Assembly: GCA_021160245.1 (NCBI GenBank)
Contig: JAGHCW010000242.1
Span: 1 to 19,451 of the forward strand
Direction: 5' to 3'
From: a bacterium
GTDB taxonomy: Bacteria; B130-G9
Length of the DNA: 19,451 nt
This document shows, piece by piece, positions 1-7,540 of this stretch (position 1 is the stretch's first letter; the number at the start of each line of letters is the position of its first letter). The notes beneath the pieces are model-generated. The model was not told where the DNA came from and did not search any database. It saw only the letters and a list, made by a program, of their open reading frames with translations. A program made the translations under genes and the position numbers.

Positions 1-164
1 TAGTCCTTGTGATAGCGCCGAAGATCTTGGGCGGAAAAGAGAGTTTGCCCTCTGTCTCGGGCGAGGGATTTTCGCGATTGGCAATGGCCGCCATGTTTGA
101 GATACAATCCACGAGGCGTTTGGGCGGCGATTTGATTTTAGTTGCCTACCCGAGGGGCGCATAA
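1..164 (+). CDS. ribD: RibD C-terminal end (riboflavin pyrimidine deaminase/reductase), 5'-truncated
   Basis: The reading frame is open from position 3 to the TAA at 162-164 and gives the last 53 residues of a protein cut by the window edge. The segment APKILGG, then an S-R-L-A-M stretch and a final hydrophobic strand (GGDLILVAYP), matches the end of the RibD reductase domain. That domain reduces the ribosyl side chain of the deaminated pyrimidine in riboflavin synthesis. The deaminase domain lies outside the window. The gene order ribD, ribE, ribBA, ribH, nusB supports the call. The 70-nt gap to ribE suggests one transcript, and any FMN riboswitch would be upstream of the window. Confidence 0.85.
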   Translation, partial: VLVIAPKILGGKESLPSVSGEGFSRLAMAAMFEIQSTRRLGGDLILVAYPRGA

Positions 165-234
165 TAAGTCCGATTTTCGTCAAATAGACTTTGATAGTGC
201 GCTCTTTTGCGGAGCAATGAGAGGTTGTGAGCAG

Positions 235-930
235 ATGTTCACAGGGTTGGTTGAGGCGATTGGGACGATCAAGAACTTGTCCGGCGCGTCTAGTCGAGGC
301 GTTCGCTGCGTGGTCTCGCTGCCATTTGATGATGTCAAAGTCGGGGACAGCATTTGCGTGTCGGGCGTTTGTGTGACTGTGACGGAGGTTCTATCAAGGG
401 CCTTCGGCTATTCTCTATCCGAGGAGACGTCTGGGGCCTTTGGTTTCTTTCTATCTGAAGAGACGCTTAGTCGCAGCAAGTTTGCGTCGCTTGCTATCGG
501 TAGCCATATAAATCTCGAGCGAGCGCTAAGACTCTCCGATCGGCTTGGCGGCCATATAGTTCAGGGTCACGTGGACGAGGTGGGAGAGATGGTCTCGAGC
601 GATAGGGCGGGCGAATCGAGGCGGCTGCGCTTTAAGCATTCTGGTCGGCATGACGCGCTTGTTGTGGAGAAGGGCTCTATTGCGGTTGATGGCGTGAGTC
701 TTACTGTCTCAGGATGCTCCAAGGGCGAGTTCTTCATTTCGGTGATACCCCATACTCTCGATCAGACAACGCTAAAGAACCTGAAACCTGGTGAGACTGT
801 CAATCTGGAGTTCGACTTGATCGCCAAGTGCGTCCTGAAGGGGCTGGAAGTTCACTTGCAGGACAAGCCTTCCGGAGGCCGAAAAGGCGGCGTCAATGTT
901 AATCTATTGAAGGAGCACGGGTTTGCTTAA
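235..930 (+). CDS. ribE: Riboflavin synthase alpha subunit
   Basis: This enzyme dismutates two 6,7-dimethyl-8-ribityllumazines into riboflavin and a pyrimidine that LumS (RibH) reuses. The start at ATG 235 is chosen because the product then opens with the family's MFTGLVE. A GAGGT motif lies about 8 nt upstream, and the in-frame TTG at 142 would overlap ribD. Both lumazine-binding barrels are visible. The N-barrel has GDSICVSGVCVTVT and NLERALRL.DRLGGHIVQGHVD; the C-barrel has VDGVSLTV, IPHTL and NLEFDLIAK. The protein is 231 residues, longer than the usual 210-220, because residues 56-67 and 68-79 are a diverged tandem duplication containing LSEET twice. The fold around it is intact, so the gene looks functional. 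The gene is sometimes called ribC. Confidence 0.95.
   Translation: MFTGLVEAIGTIKNLSGASSRGVRCVVSLPFDDVKVGDSICVSGVCVTVTEVLSRAFGYSLSEETSGAFGFFLSEETLSRSKFASLAIGSHINLERALRLSDRLGGHIVQGHVDEVGEMVSSDRAGESRRLRFKHSGRHDALVVEKGSIAVDGVSLTVSGCSKGEFFISVIPHTLDQTTLKNLKPGETVNLEFDLIAKCVLKGLEVHLQDKPSGGRKGGVNVNLLKEHGFA
400..471 (+). repeat. Diverged in-frame 36-bp tandem duplication inside ribE
   Basis: Units 400-435 and 436-471 agree at about 25 of 36 bases by hand comparison and encode AFGYSLSEETSG and AFGFFLSEETLS. Most riboflavin synthases have only one copy of this strand and S-x-E-T-L turn. Several of the differences are synonymous third-base changes, so the duplication appears old and maintained in frame. 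Confidence 0.8.
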
Positions 931-1051
931 TCGCGCCGCAGGCTGTAGTACTCTAGAGTAGTGGCGCCTCAATGTTAGTTTTTAATCGAGCGAGAATTGT
1001 CCTATCAGCGTCAAACCTGTGCGACATCTCGCAATAGCGGTGGGTTAGACA

Positions 1052-2296
1052 ATGGCAAGTTCAGAGACAAGTTCAGAGACAAGTTCAGAAAAAATAGTAT
1101 TTGATTCAATTCCGAAGGCGATAGAGGAAATCGCGGCCGGCAGAATGGTGATCGTCGCTGATGATGAGGACCGTGAGAATGAGGGCGACTTGACCTGCGC
1201 AGCCTCGAAGGTTACAGACGACATCATCAATTTCATGGCGACGTTTGGCCGTGGCCTTATTTGTGTTCCGCTCTTGGGTGAGAGGTTAGACACACTCGGC
1301 CTTGAGTTGATGACAGACAAGAACACGGCGCCGTTTGGGACGGCGTTCACTATTTCCGTTGACGCCAAGCACAATGTGACGACTGGCATTTCGGCTGCGG
1401 ACCGGGCGGAGGCCATCAAGGTTCTTGCTGATGAAAGCAAGGGACGGGAGGATTTGGTTGTCCCGGGACATATATTTCCACTTCGCGCAAATCCTGGGGG
1501 CGTTCTCGTTCGGACCGGTCAGACGGAGGCGGCCGTTGATCTTGCGCGGCTCGCGGGACTTTATCCCGCTGGGGTGATATGCGAGATAATGAACGACGAC
1601 GGTAGCATGGCGCGGGTCCCGGACCTCATACGTTTCAGGGAAGCGCACGGCATTCCGGTTGTAACGGTAAAAGACATCGTTGAGTTCCGGCTTCGGAGCG
1701 AGCGATTGGTTGAGCGGGTTTCAAAGACACGCCTTCCCACGAAGTTCGGCGAGTTCCTGTGCATTACATATCGCGATATTATTAAGGATGAGTACCACGT
1801 GGCGTTGGTGATGGGCGACATTAGCGGCAAGGATAGCGTTCTCGTGCGTGTGCACTCCGAATGTTTGACTGGTGAGGTTTTCAAATCCCTGAGATGTGAT
1901 TGCGGTGACCAATTGCAGATGGCGCTGCAGATGATAGCGAACGAGGGAGCTGGAGTACTATTGTATTTGCGGCAGGAGGGTCGGGGCATTGGCCTACACA
2001 ACAAGCTTCGAGCCTACGAGCTTCAGGATGAAGGCAGGGATACGGTCGAGGCGAACGTTGAGTTGGGCTTTGAGCCGGATAAGCGCGAGTATGGAATGGG
2101 CGCGCAGATACTTCGTGATTTGGGCGTTGAGAGGATGCGGCTTTTGACGAACAATCCCGTCAAGTTGATTGCGATGGATGGCTATGGCTTGAAAACTGTC
2201 GAGCGGATTCCAATCGAGGTGGAACCGACAAAAGATAGTAAGGAATATCTCAAGACGAAACGGACCAAGATGGGTCATTTGCTGACGAATGTCTAG
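1052..2296 (+). CDS. ribBA: Bifunctional 3,4-dihydroxy-2-butanone-4-phosphate synthase / GTP cyclohydrolase II
   Basis: One 414-residue protein supplies both riboflavin precursors. The N-terminal half converts ribulose-5-phosphate to DHBP, and the C-terminal half opens GTP to the diaminopyrimidine. DHBP synthase motifs include [11 protein letters not shown] at 37-47, HGTAF-like [15 protein letters not shown] and PGHIFPLRA. The cyclohydrolase half carries its zinc site as C271, C282 and C284 within [10 protein letters not shown]...[13 protein letters not shown] and LLTNNPVK follow. Both halves look complete, so both activities are expected. The N-terminus is unusual: MA followed by SSET, SSET and SSEK, encoded by a 12-bp repeat. 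The 121-bp gap after ribE is the longest in the riboflavin block and could carry a secondary promoter, although I could not identify one. Confidence 0.96.
   Translation: MASSETSSETSSEKIVFDSIPKAIEEIAAGRMVIVADDEDRENEGDLTCAASKVTDDIINFMATFGRGLICVPLLGERLDTLGLELMTDKNTAPFGTAFTISVDAKHNVTTGISAADRAEAIKVLADESKGREDLVVPGHIFPLRANPGGVLVRTGQTEAAVDLARLAGLYPAGVICEIMNDDGSMARVPDLIRFREAHGIPVVTVKDIVEFRLRSERLVERVSKTRLPTKFGEFLCITYRDIIKDEYHVALVMGDISGKDSVLVRVHSECLTGEVFKSLRCDCGDQLQMALQMIANEGAGVLLYLRQEGRGIGLHNKLRAYELQDEGRDTVEANVELGFEPDKREYGMGAQILRDLGVERMRLLTNNPVKLIAMDGYGLKTVERIPIEVEPTKDSKEYLKTKRTKMGHLLTNV
1058..1093 (+). repeat. 12-bp tandem repeat, three copies, at the 5' end of ribBA
   Basis: The unit agttcagagaca occurs exactly at 1058-1069 and 1070-1081, and imperfectly at 1082-1093 where the end is mutated to aaaaa. 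It encodes [12 protein letters not shown] immediately after the start Met-Ala. Because 12 is divisible by three, copy-number change would keep the frame. Confidence 0.9.
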
Positions 2297-2343
2297 CGTT
2301 TTGCTGGGAGCAATTCGATGACTGATTTTTTAGGGGCACTTAG

Positions 2344-2808
2344 ATGATAGAGAGACATGGCATAATTGAAGGTAAGGGACTAAAAGTCGCCATCGTGGTT
2401 TCGCGATTCAACGAGTTCATCACTGGCCGGCTGGTTTCGGGCGCTTTGGATTGCCTGAAGCGGCATAACGTGTCAGATGACGACATCGAGGTTGTCTGGG
2501 TTCCCGGGGCGCTTGAGATAGCAGGTGTTGCCGGGCTGCTTTCTAGGCGGGCTTCGCACGACGCGATAATCTGCCTCGGGGCGGTGGTCCGAGGAAGCAC
2601 ACCACATTTTGACTACGTGGCGTCTCAGGCGGCAAGAGGAATAGCCTCGCTCGCCATTCAGAGCAAAGCGCCCGTCATATTTGGCGTGCTGACCTGTGAT
2701 ACAATCGAACAGGCAATTGAGCGGGCCGGAGCAAAGTCAGGAAACAAGGGCTTCGATGCGGCTCTTTCCGCCATCGAGATGGCCGATTTATACAAGAAAT
2801 TGAATTAG
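2344..2808 (+). CDS. ribH: 6,7-dimethyl-8-ribityllumazine synthase
   Basis: The 154-residue protein condenses the ribitylaminopyrimidine from the RibBA/RibD route with DHBP to give the lumazine used by RibE. The family usually assembles as 60-mers or pentamers. Recognisable parts are SRFNE at 20-24, VPGALEIA at 53-60, [14 protein letters not shown] at 79-92 with the catalytic-type His88, and FGVLTCDT followed by NKGFDAA near the C-terminus. Length and motifs are normal. The usual E or D after the RG of the phosphate-binding loop is a serine here. An AGGGG Shine-Dalgarno lies about 8 nt before ATG 2344. The 47-nt gap after ribBA fits operon expression. Confidence 0.97.
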   Translation: MIERHGIIEGKGLKVAIVVSRFNEFITGRLVSGALDCLKRHNVSDDDIEVVWVPGALEIAGVAGLLSRRASHDAIICLGAVVRGSTPHFDYVASQAARGIASLAIQSKAPVIFGVLTCDTIEQAIERAGAKSGNKGFDAALSAIEMADLYKKLN

Positions 2809-2884
2809 CCGTATTTGTGCCCGGCGCCATTTGGGAACAACAGGCAGAACGGGGGCATTGGGCGCATGTTGAGGTCAATAGCAA

Positions 2885-3325
2885 ATGGGGAATCGTCATC
2901 GCGCGAGAGAGATCGCAATGCAGCTTCTATATCAGCGCAGGGAAGCAGGGGCTCAGGTTGAGGAGCTGATAGAGGACTATTTTACGGGAAGGCCCGTCAA
3001 CGAGGAGACCAGGGCCTACGCGGAGAGTCTCATAAGAGGCGCCTCAGATGACCTCAATTTCATTGACCAGCTTCTTGACGAGGCTTCTCAGAATTGGTCG
3101 CTTGACAGAATACTCCCCATCGACCTCACGATACTACGCTTGGCGGCATTCGAGATGCTCTTTGGTGGCATTGCGCCAGCGGTTGCAATTGACGAGGCTT
3201 TGATTCTTGCAAGACGTTTCAGCTCTTCGAAATCGGCGCCGTTCATCAACGGGGTGTTGGACAAGGTCAAGCATCTAGGGAAGGCCAAGAAGGCCGCTCT
3301 CAATGCGCTGAAGGAGAAGCCGTGA
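2885..3325 (+). CDS. nusB: Transcription antitermination factor NusB
   Basis: NusB, with NusE/S10, binds boxA RNA and helps antitermination of rRNA operons. The 146-residue all-helical product has the family opening RHRAREIAMQLLYQ. A central LDRILPIDLTILRLAAFEML follows, and then the C-terminal IDEALILARRFS-SKSAPFINGVLDKV signature. It follows ribH by 76 nt, and the ribH-nusB pairing is widespread in bacteria. A GAGGT motif sits about 11 nt ahead of ATG 2885. The stop overlaps the GTG start of the phosphoesterase that follows, which implies translational coupling. Confidence 0.95.
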   Translation: MGNRHRAREIAMQLLYQRREAGAQVEELIEDYFTGRPVNEETRAYAESLIRGASDDLNFIDQLLDEASQNWSLDRILPIDLTILRLAAFEMLFGGIAPAVAIDEALILARRFSSSKSAPFINGVLDKVKHLGKAKKAALNALKEKP

Positions 3326-4071
3326 AGTCCTTTGTCATATCGGATATTCACGCCAACTTTGAGGCCTTCTCAGCCGTCATTTCCGACATCGATTCCATCG
3401 CCGAAATGAATGCAAGAATCGTATCTCTGGGCGATATTGTTGGCTATGGCGCCTGCCCCAATGAATGTATTGAGCTGGCGAAATTCAGAGTCTCGGCGTC
3501 GGTCCTGGGCAATCACGACGCCTGTGTTCTGGGTCTTACCGACGTGAACCTATTCAACACAGTCGCAAAGGAGGCGCTCGTTTGGACTCAGAGAATCCTG
3601 ACTAGGGACTCACGGGATTGGCTCATGGCCTTAAAGAGCAAACTGTTGATCAAGCAGGCGGACGCAACGTTCACTCACGCCTCGCCCTATGAGCCGTCTC
3701 AATGGCATTATCTTATTAACTACGGCATTGCCAAACTGGCGTTTGGCGCCATGGAGACCCCGATTTGCTTTATCGGTCACTCGCATCAGCCCGTCTTTAT
3801 CATGGAAGAGGCGGACGGCACAATTGACGTTGCACATCCCCAAGAAAGGCCTTCGATAACATGTGAGCCCGGCACGAGATACATCGTGAATGTGGGTAGC
3901 GTCGGTCAACCGAGAGACGGCATAAACAAAGCATGCTATGTCGTTTGGGATGACGAGGCGCAGACCATAAGCGTTCGCCGAGTATCGTATAATGTGCGAC
4001 GGACACAGCAAAGGATATTCGCCGTCGAGCTGCCAGCAGCGCTTGCCATGCGACTCGAAACGGGCCTTTGA
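3322..4071 (+). CDS. Calcineurin-like metallophosphoesterase
   Basis: A 249-residue member of the dimetal phosphoesterase superfamily (YfcE/MPP-like). Metal-ligand motifs appear in the expected order: D-I-H at 8-10, GDIVGYG at 37-43, GNHD at 63-66, H119 in FTHASPYEP, and GHSH at 152-155. NVGSVGQPRDG completes the set. The GDxxxYG form and the SVGQPRDG tail are typical of the subgroup that acts on small phosphodiesters or phosphorylated metabolites, but the substrate cannot be told from sequence. It is probably cytosolic, as no signal peptide is seen. The GTG start at 3322 overlaps the nusB TGA by four bases, so expression is likely coupled to nusB. Confidence 0.88.
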   Translation: MKSFVISDIHANFEAFSAVISDIDSIAEMNARIVSLGDIVGYGACPNECIELAKFRVSASVLGNHDACVLGLTDVNLFNTVAKEALVWTQRILTRDSRDWLMALKSKLLIKQADATFTHASPYEPSQWHYLINYGIAKLAFGAMETPICFIGHSHQPVFIMEEADGTIDVAHPQERPSITCEPGTRYIVNVGSVGQPRDGINKACYVVWDDEAQTISVRRVSYNVRRTQQRIFAVELPAALAMRLETGL

Positions 4072-4075
4072 GTTT

Positions 4076-4100
4076 GCAGGAAGTCTGCGGACGTCCTTGC
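4076..4100. terminator. Imperfect hairpin between two convergent genes
   Basis: The arms GCAGGAAGTC and GACGTCCTTGC flank the loop TGCG and pair over nine base pairs with one mismatch and one bulge. The element falls just 3' of the phosphoesterase stop and 23 bp from the pilT stop on the other strand, so it could end transcripts from both sides. There is no clear T-tract, so this remains tentative. Confidence 0.3.
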
Positions 4101-4122
4101 ATCAAGCCAATCGCTCTATTCT

Positions 4123-5238
4123 CTAGCGGCGCCTCTTGCCACCAGTTGATTGGCTAAGCGTTGCTGCCTTCTCACTACCCATCGCGATCATCTGCTGGAG
4201 CTCTTCTGGCTTAAGCGAGAAATTGAGTGCGATTTGGAGCGAGATTGTCCTGCTCTGATACAACCTGAATAGCGATTGATTCAGTGTCTGCATACCGTGC
4301 CTTTCTTGGCCAGTCTGCATGACGGAGTATATCTGATGTATCTTGTCCTCACGGATGAGGTTTCGGATTGCGGGTGTTGGGATCATAACTTCGGTAGCCA
4401 GACAACGTCCCCTGCCACTCATCTTCGGCAGAAGCGACTGAACCATAACGCCCTGCAAAACGAACGAGAGCTGGGTCCTAACCTGTGGCTGCTGATGCGG
4501 CGGAAACACGTCAATTACGCGGTTGATCGTCTGGGCCGCGGAGTTCGTGTGAAGCGTCGCGAACGTCAAATGGCCCGTCTCAGAGATGACCAGCGCAGCG
4601 GAAATCGTCTCAATATCCCTCATCTCACCGATCAGGATTACGTCAGGGTCCTGCCTTAGAACGTACTTGAGCGCTGTCGTAAAGCTCGACGTGTCGGCTC
4701 CGATCTCACGCTGGTTCACGAGGCTGTTCTTATGCTTGTGCAGGTACTCGATCGGGTCCTCAACGGTAATGATGTGGACGTGTCTCTCTTCGTTGATCTT
4801 GTTCAAGATCGAGGCCAGCGTGGTCGTCTTGCCACTACCGGTCGGCCCGGTAATCAAGATCAAGCCCTTCGGAATGTTAGGGAAAGTGCTAACGACCTTG
4901 GGCAAACCAAGCTGTTCAAAATCGAGTATCTCCCATGGAATTGTCCGGAAGGCGCATGCGACGCCACCTTTCTGGAGAAACATATTTCCCCTAAACCTGG
5001 AGAGTCCCTTCACGCCGAATGAAAGATCGAGTTCCTTGTCCTCTTCAAAGCGATGCTTCTGGGCATCTGTCAAGACGGAGTAGCCCAGACGCTTAGTATC
5101 CTTGTTTGTGAGAACAGGATAGTCCATCGGCTGGAGAAGACCGTCAATTCTGATTTGAGGCGCCGTGCCAGCGCTCAGATGCAGGTCAGTCGATCCCTTT
5201 TCAACCATCTGTGTCAAAAGTTGAGGCAGCGTAACCAA
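4123..5238 (-). CDS. pilT: PilT-type twitching motility / pilus retraction ATPase
   Basis: PilT is the hexameric secretion-type ATPase that depolymerises type IV pili at the cytoplasmic face of the inner membrane. The 371-residue product has Walker A GPTGSGKT at 131-138. The Walker B region ILIGEMRD at 201-208 includes Glu205, and the His box TGHLTFATLHT lies at 221-231. AIRNLIRE at 290-297 is the motif that marks PilT rather than PilB. The start is TTG 5238, supported by a strong AAGGAGG (complement of 5246-5252) seven bases upstream. No other pilus genes are present in the window. It is the last gene of a minus-strand cluster, 81 bp after the PfkB kinase. PilU or a PilT paralogue is the main alternative. 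Confidence 0.94.
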   Translation of the reverse strand: MVTLPQLLTQMVEKGSTDLHLSAGTAPQIRIDGLLQPMDYPVLTNKDTKRLGYSVLTDAQKHRFEEDKELDLSFGVKGLSRFRGNMFLQKGGVACAFRTIPWEILDFEQLGLPKVVSTFPNIPKGLILITGPTGSGKTTTLASILNKINEERHVHIITVEDPIEYLHKHKNSLVNQREIGADTSSFTTALKYVLRQDPDVILIGEMRDIETISAALVISETGHLTFATLHTNSAAQTINRVIDVFPPHQQPQVRTQLSFVLQGVMVQSLLPKMSGRGRCLATEVMIPTPAIRNLIREDKIHQIYSVMQTGQERHGMQTLNQSLFRLYQSRTISLQIALNFSLKPEELQQMIAMGSEKAATLSQSTGGKRRR

Positions 5239-5319
5239 CTATTATCCTCCTTGCCCAAACGGACATTCAAGTAGCTTATCTATCTCGTATGCCATAATGT
5301 ATGCTAAATATGGTCACGT

Positions 5320-6240
5320 TCAGAACCCAAAGTCAAATCCGAAACTAGAAAGCTCCGCAAGTTTTGCCCTACGGGCGGCAATTTCGTCTTGACTCGCCGC
5401 AACAAGACCCTCAACACCGAAGGCCTCTACGGTGAACGACGCTACGACCGTTCCAATCACCAAGGCATTCATCAGCATCTCAAACGAGTAGATGCTATCT
5501 TTGCCGTCGAGATAGCCAAAAAAGGCGCCTGCAAATGAATCGCCGGCCCCTGTGGGATCGATGACATTTGGCGTGTTGAACGCGGGTAATGCGGCGGTTT
5601 GGTCTCCGGTAAAGAGAATGGAGCCGTATTCCCCCCGCTTGCAGACAACGACCCTGGGGCCCAGCTCAAGGGCTTTCTGGCCTGCCTTCCAGATGTTATG
5701 CTCATCACAAATCTGTCGCAGTTCATCTTCGTTTATCGTCAGAACGTCGATCTTCTTCAATGCCTTAAGCAGAGATTTCCTCTTGCTCTCTATCCAGAAG
5801 TTCATCGTGTCCAGGCCCACCATGCGCTTGTCGGGGCCTAGTGCGTTCAACACGTCGGTCTGAAGGTCTGGATCGATATTCGCCAAGAATGCAGTCTCGC
5901 ATTCGGTGTAGTCCTCCGGTATCTCCGGCTTAAACTCGGCAAATACATTGAGGTGAGTTGCGAGCGTTTCTCGCTGATTCATGTCAGGCAAGTATCTGCC
6001 ACTCCAACGAAATGTCTGGCCCGGTTTTTGGGATAGTCCAGATAGATCACAGAATTTGCCAAGGAAGCTCAATTGCTTGTCTGGAAAATCATCCCCGACA
6101 ACGGCAACGAGATTGACATCAGTGAATTTGGATGCCGCGACAGAGAAATAAGTCGCAGAACCGCCTAGCAGATCTTCGCGTTTGCCCGAAGGGGCTTCAA
6201 TCGAATCGAATGCCACCGAACCAACAACAGTAATAGCCAA
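5320..6240 (-). CDS. PfkB/ribokinase-family sugar or nucleoside kinase
   Basis: The 306-residue product is a ribokinase-fold kinase. It has an N-terminal VVGSVAFD strand, the Gly-Gly substrate hinge within DLLGGSAT at 23-30, an N-E-D-E motif at 170-173, and the C-terminal PfkB signature DPTGAGDSFAG at 228-238 with catalytic Asp234. Family members phosphorylate ribose, fructose-6-P, adenosine, inosine and others, and the substrate cannot be read from these motifs. It lies 16 bp after the MTA phosphorylase gene, so a role in purine-nucleoside or methylthioribose salvage is a reasonable inference. The start is TTG 6240, directly before the first beta strand, with GGGAGG about 8 nt upstream that lies just beyond the stop of the preceding gene. 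Confidence 0.88.
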   Translation of the reverse strand: MAITVVGSVAFDSIEAPSGKREDLLGGSATYFSVAASKFTDVNLVAVVGDDFPDKQLSFLGKFCDLSGLSQKPGQTFRWSGRYLPDMNQRETLATHLNVFAEFKPEIPEDYTECETAFLANIDPDLQTDVLNALGPDKRMVGLDTMNFWIESKRKSLLKALKKIDVLTINEDELRQICDEHNIWKAGQKALELGPRVVVCKRGEYGSILFTGDQTAALPAFNTPNVIDPTGAGDSFAGAFFGYLDGKDSIYSFEMLMNALVIGTVVASFTVEAFGVEGLVAASQDEIAARRAKLAELSSFGFDFGF

Positions 6241-6256
6241 ATCTAAACCTCCCTAC

Positions 6257-7117
6257 TCACATGTACTTGTCTATTAAGAGTCCAAGCCGCTGCCTTATCT
6301 CGTCGGACACTAGGTCACGGTCAGTAATAACCGCATCTTTAAGTGACGACCGACATAAGCACTTGCGACCCTCTGACACCTTGGGCACAACATCCCTTAA
6401 AACCGCGATAGCATTGCCCACATTCTTCTGAAGGTTCGCTATCACCTCTTGAATCGTAACCGCCTCGGTTGCCTCGCGCCAAACATCATAATCCGTGACA
6501 CATGCAATCGTGGCATAGCATATCTCCGCCTCGCGAGCGAGCCTCGCCTCCTGGACATTCGTCATCCCGATAACGTCAAACCCGAGTTGACGAAAAAAAC
6601 CCGATTCTGCCTTCGTCGAGAACTGCGGGCCCTCGATGCACACGTAGGCGCCGCCATCATGGACCCGAAGATTAGCTCGCCTGCAAGCCGAAACAAGCAG
6701 GCTCCGCAATTCCGGACAGAATGGCTCCGCAACGCAAGTATGGGCCACAATACCATCGCCAAAGAAAGTGCTAACTCGCTTGGTTGTCCGGTCAAAGAGC
6801 TGATCGATGATGACAAAATCAAGCGGCTTGATCTCCTCCTTAAGGCTCCCGGTTGCGGTTACGCCGATAACAGCGTCCACGCCCAAACTCTTCATCGCGT
6901 ATATATTTGCGCGGAAATTGATCTCGGACGGCATTATCCTGTGGCCGATACCGTGCCTCGGCAAAAACGCTACTCGCACACCGTCGAGAGTGCCTAGAAC
7001 AATCTGGTCTGAAGGCGCGCCAAACGGAGTCTCAACCGATATCCGCTCCACATCCACCAGGCCATCCATCTTATAGAGACCGCTGCCGCCTATTATGCCC
7101 ACTTCCGCTCGCGCCAT
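6257..7117 (-). CDS. mtnP: S-methyl-5'-thioadenosine phosphorylase
   Basis: This enzyme phosphorolyses methylthioadenosine, the by-product of polyamine and other SAM-dependent synthesis, to adenine and methylthioribose-1-phosphate. With the chosen start the protein has 286 residues. Motifs include GIIGGSGLY near the start, TPFGAPSD at 30-37, phosphate-site FLPRHGIGHR at 51-60, EGPQFSTKAES at 162-172 and GMTNVQEA at 184-191. Asp209 and Asp211 in TDYD are the residues family members use to recognise a 6-amino purine, which favours adenosine over inosine substrates. ATG 7117 is preferred over two upstream in-frame starts because CGGAGG lies about 7 nt before it and the conserved strand begins five residues later. 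It is first in a cluster with the PfkB kinase. Confidence 0.92.
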   Translation of the reverse strand: MARAEVGIIGGSGLYKMDGLVDVERISVETPFGAPSDQIVLGTLDGVRVAFLPRHGIGHRIMPSEINFRANIYAMKSLGVDAVIGVTATGSLKEEIKPLDFVIIDQLFDRTTKRVSTFFGDGIVAHTCVAEPFCPELRSLLVSACRRANLRVHDGGAYVCIEGPQFSTKAESGFFRQLGFDVIGMTNVQEARLAREAEICYATIACVTDYDVWREATEAVTIQEVIANLQKNVGNAIAVLRDVVPKVSEGRKCLCRSSLKDAVITDRDLVSDEIRQRLGLLIDKYM

Positions 7118-7192
7118 CCATTGCCTCCGGAATGCCAAAGCCATTACTAACTCGCCGCCGTGCAAATAGCTCGGCTTGCGCCATATAGAATG

Positions 7193-7224
7193 ATTATGAT
7201 GCTTATTCCTTGTTCATTTGTCAA
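7193..7224 (-). promoter_or_regulatory. Sigma70-like promoter candidate for the mtnP-pfkB-pilT cluster
   Basis: Reading the minus strand, a perfect TTGACA (complement of 7219-7224) is followed after 17 nt by CATCAT (7196-7201), or after 20 nt by CATAAT (7193-7198). This places a transcription start about 70 nt ahead of the mtnP ATG. The -35 box is exact and the -10 is 4 of 6. Only inspection supports this. Confidence 0.45.
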
Positions 7225-7333
7225 ATGCTGCTTAGCAGATGCACATGGGCCATCGCCAGCAGACGCGTCGCGCGAAACTCACCTCCCAAAAGGCAGTCTA
7301 ATAAGTCGAGGCAGTTCCGCAGGCGATTTATTA

Positions 7334-7540
7334 TTGTGGTGTGAAGGGCTTTTGGAGATGTTGTTTAGGGTCGGCCGAGTAAGGTTAGCAAAATCGCTAT
7401 TGGAGAAACTGACATTGGTCAACGCGTTCTACCTGCTCAATCTAAAGCCGGAGGAAAGAAGCAGATTGGCTAAAAAGTCGCTGGTGGAACACTTCAAAGA
7501 GGGCTTCCGACATGCTCTGGAGACCTTCGCCCCAACATAG
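7334..7540 (+). CDS. Doubtful small ORF, unknown function
   Basis: I do not recognise this product. The frame is open from 7160 to the TAG at 7538-7540, but the part before about 7320 is Cys/Pro/Ser-rich and overlaps the mtnP promoter candidate, so it looks non-coding. The last 68 codons are more protein-like: a hydrophobic opening (LWCEGLLEMLFRVG), then basic amphipathic helices ending near LKPEERSRLAKKSLVEHF and a short C-terminus. The start could be TTG 7334 (weak GCAGG upstream) or ATG 7358. The helical, basic pattern with EERSRLAKKS is loosely like the N-terminal stretch of LpxL-type acyltransferases, so it might be a fragment, but this is weak. It may also be no gene at all. Confidence 0.3.
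   Translation: MWCEGLLEMLFRVGRVRLAKSLLEKLTLVNAFYLLNLKPEERSRLAKKSLVEHFKEGFRHALETFAPT

Noticed and set aside
142-234. N-terminal extension of ribE from TTG 142
   Set aside because: It overlaps the ribD end and has no similarity to riboflavin synthase; the family begins at MFTG (235) with a Shine-Dalgarno just upstream.
931-1051. FMN riboswitch in the ribE-ribBA gap
   Set aside because: None of the conserved RFN sequence blocks are visible; such an element would be expected upstream of ribD, outside the window.
4276-5083. Plus-strand frames opposite pilT
   Set aside because: Shadows of the strongly conserved PilT frame, with no domains of their own.
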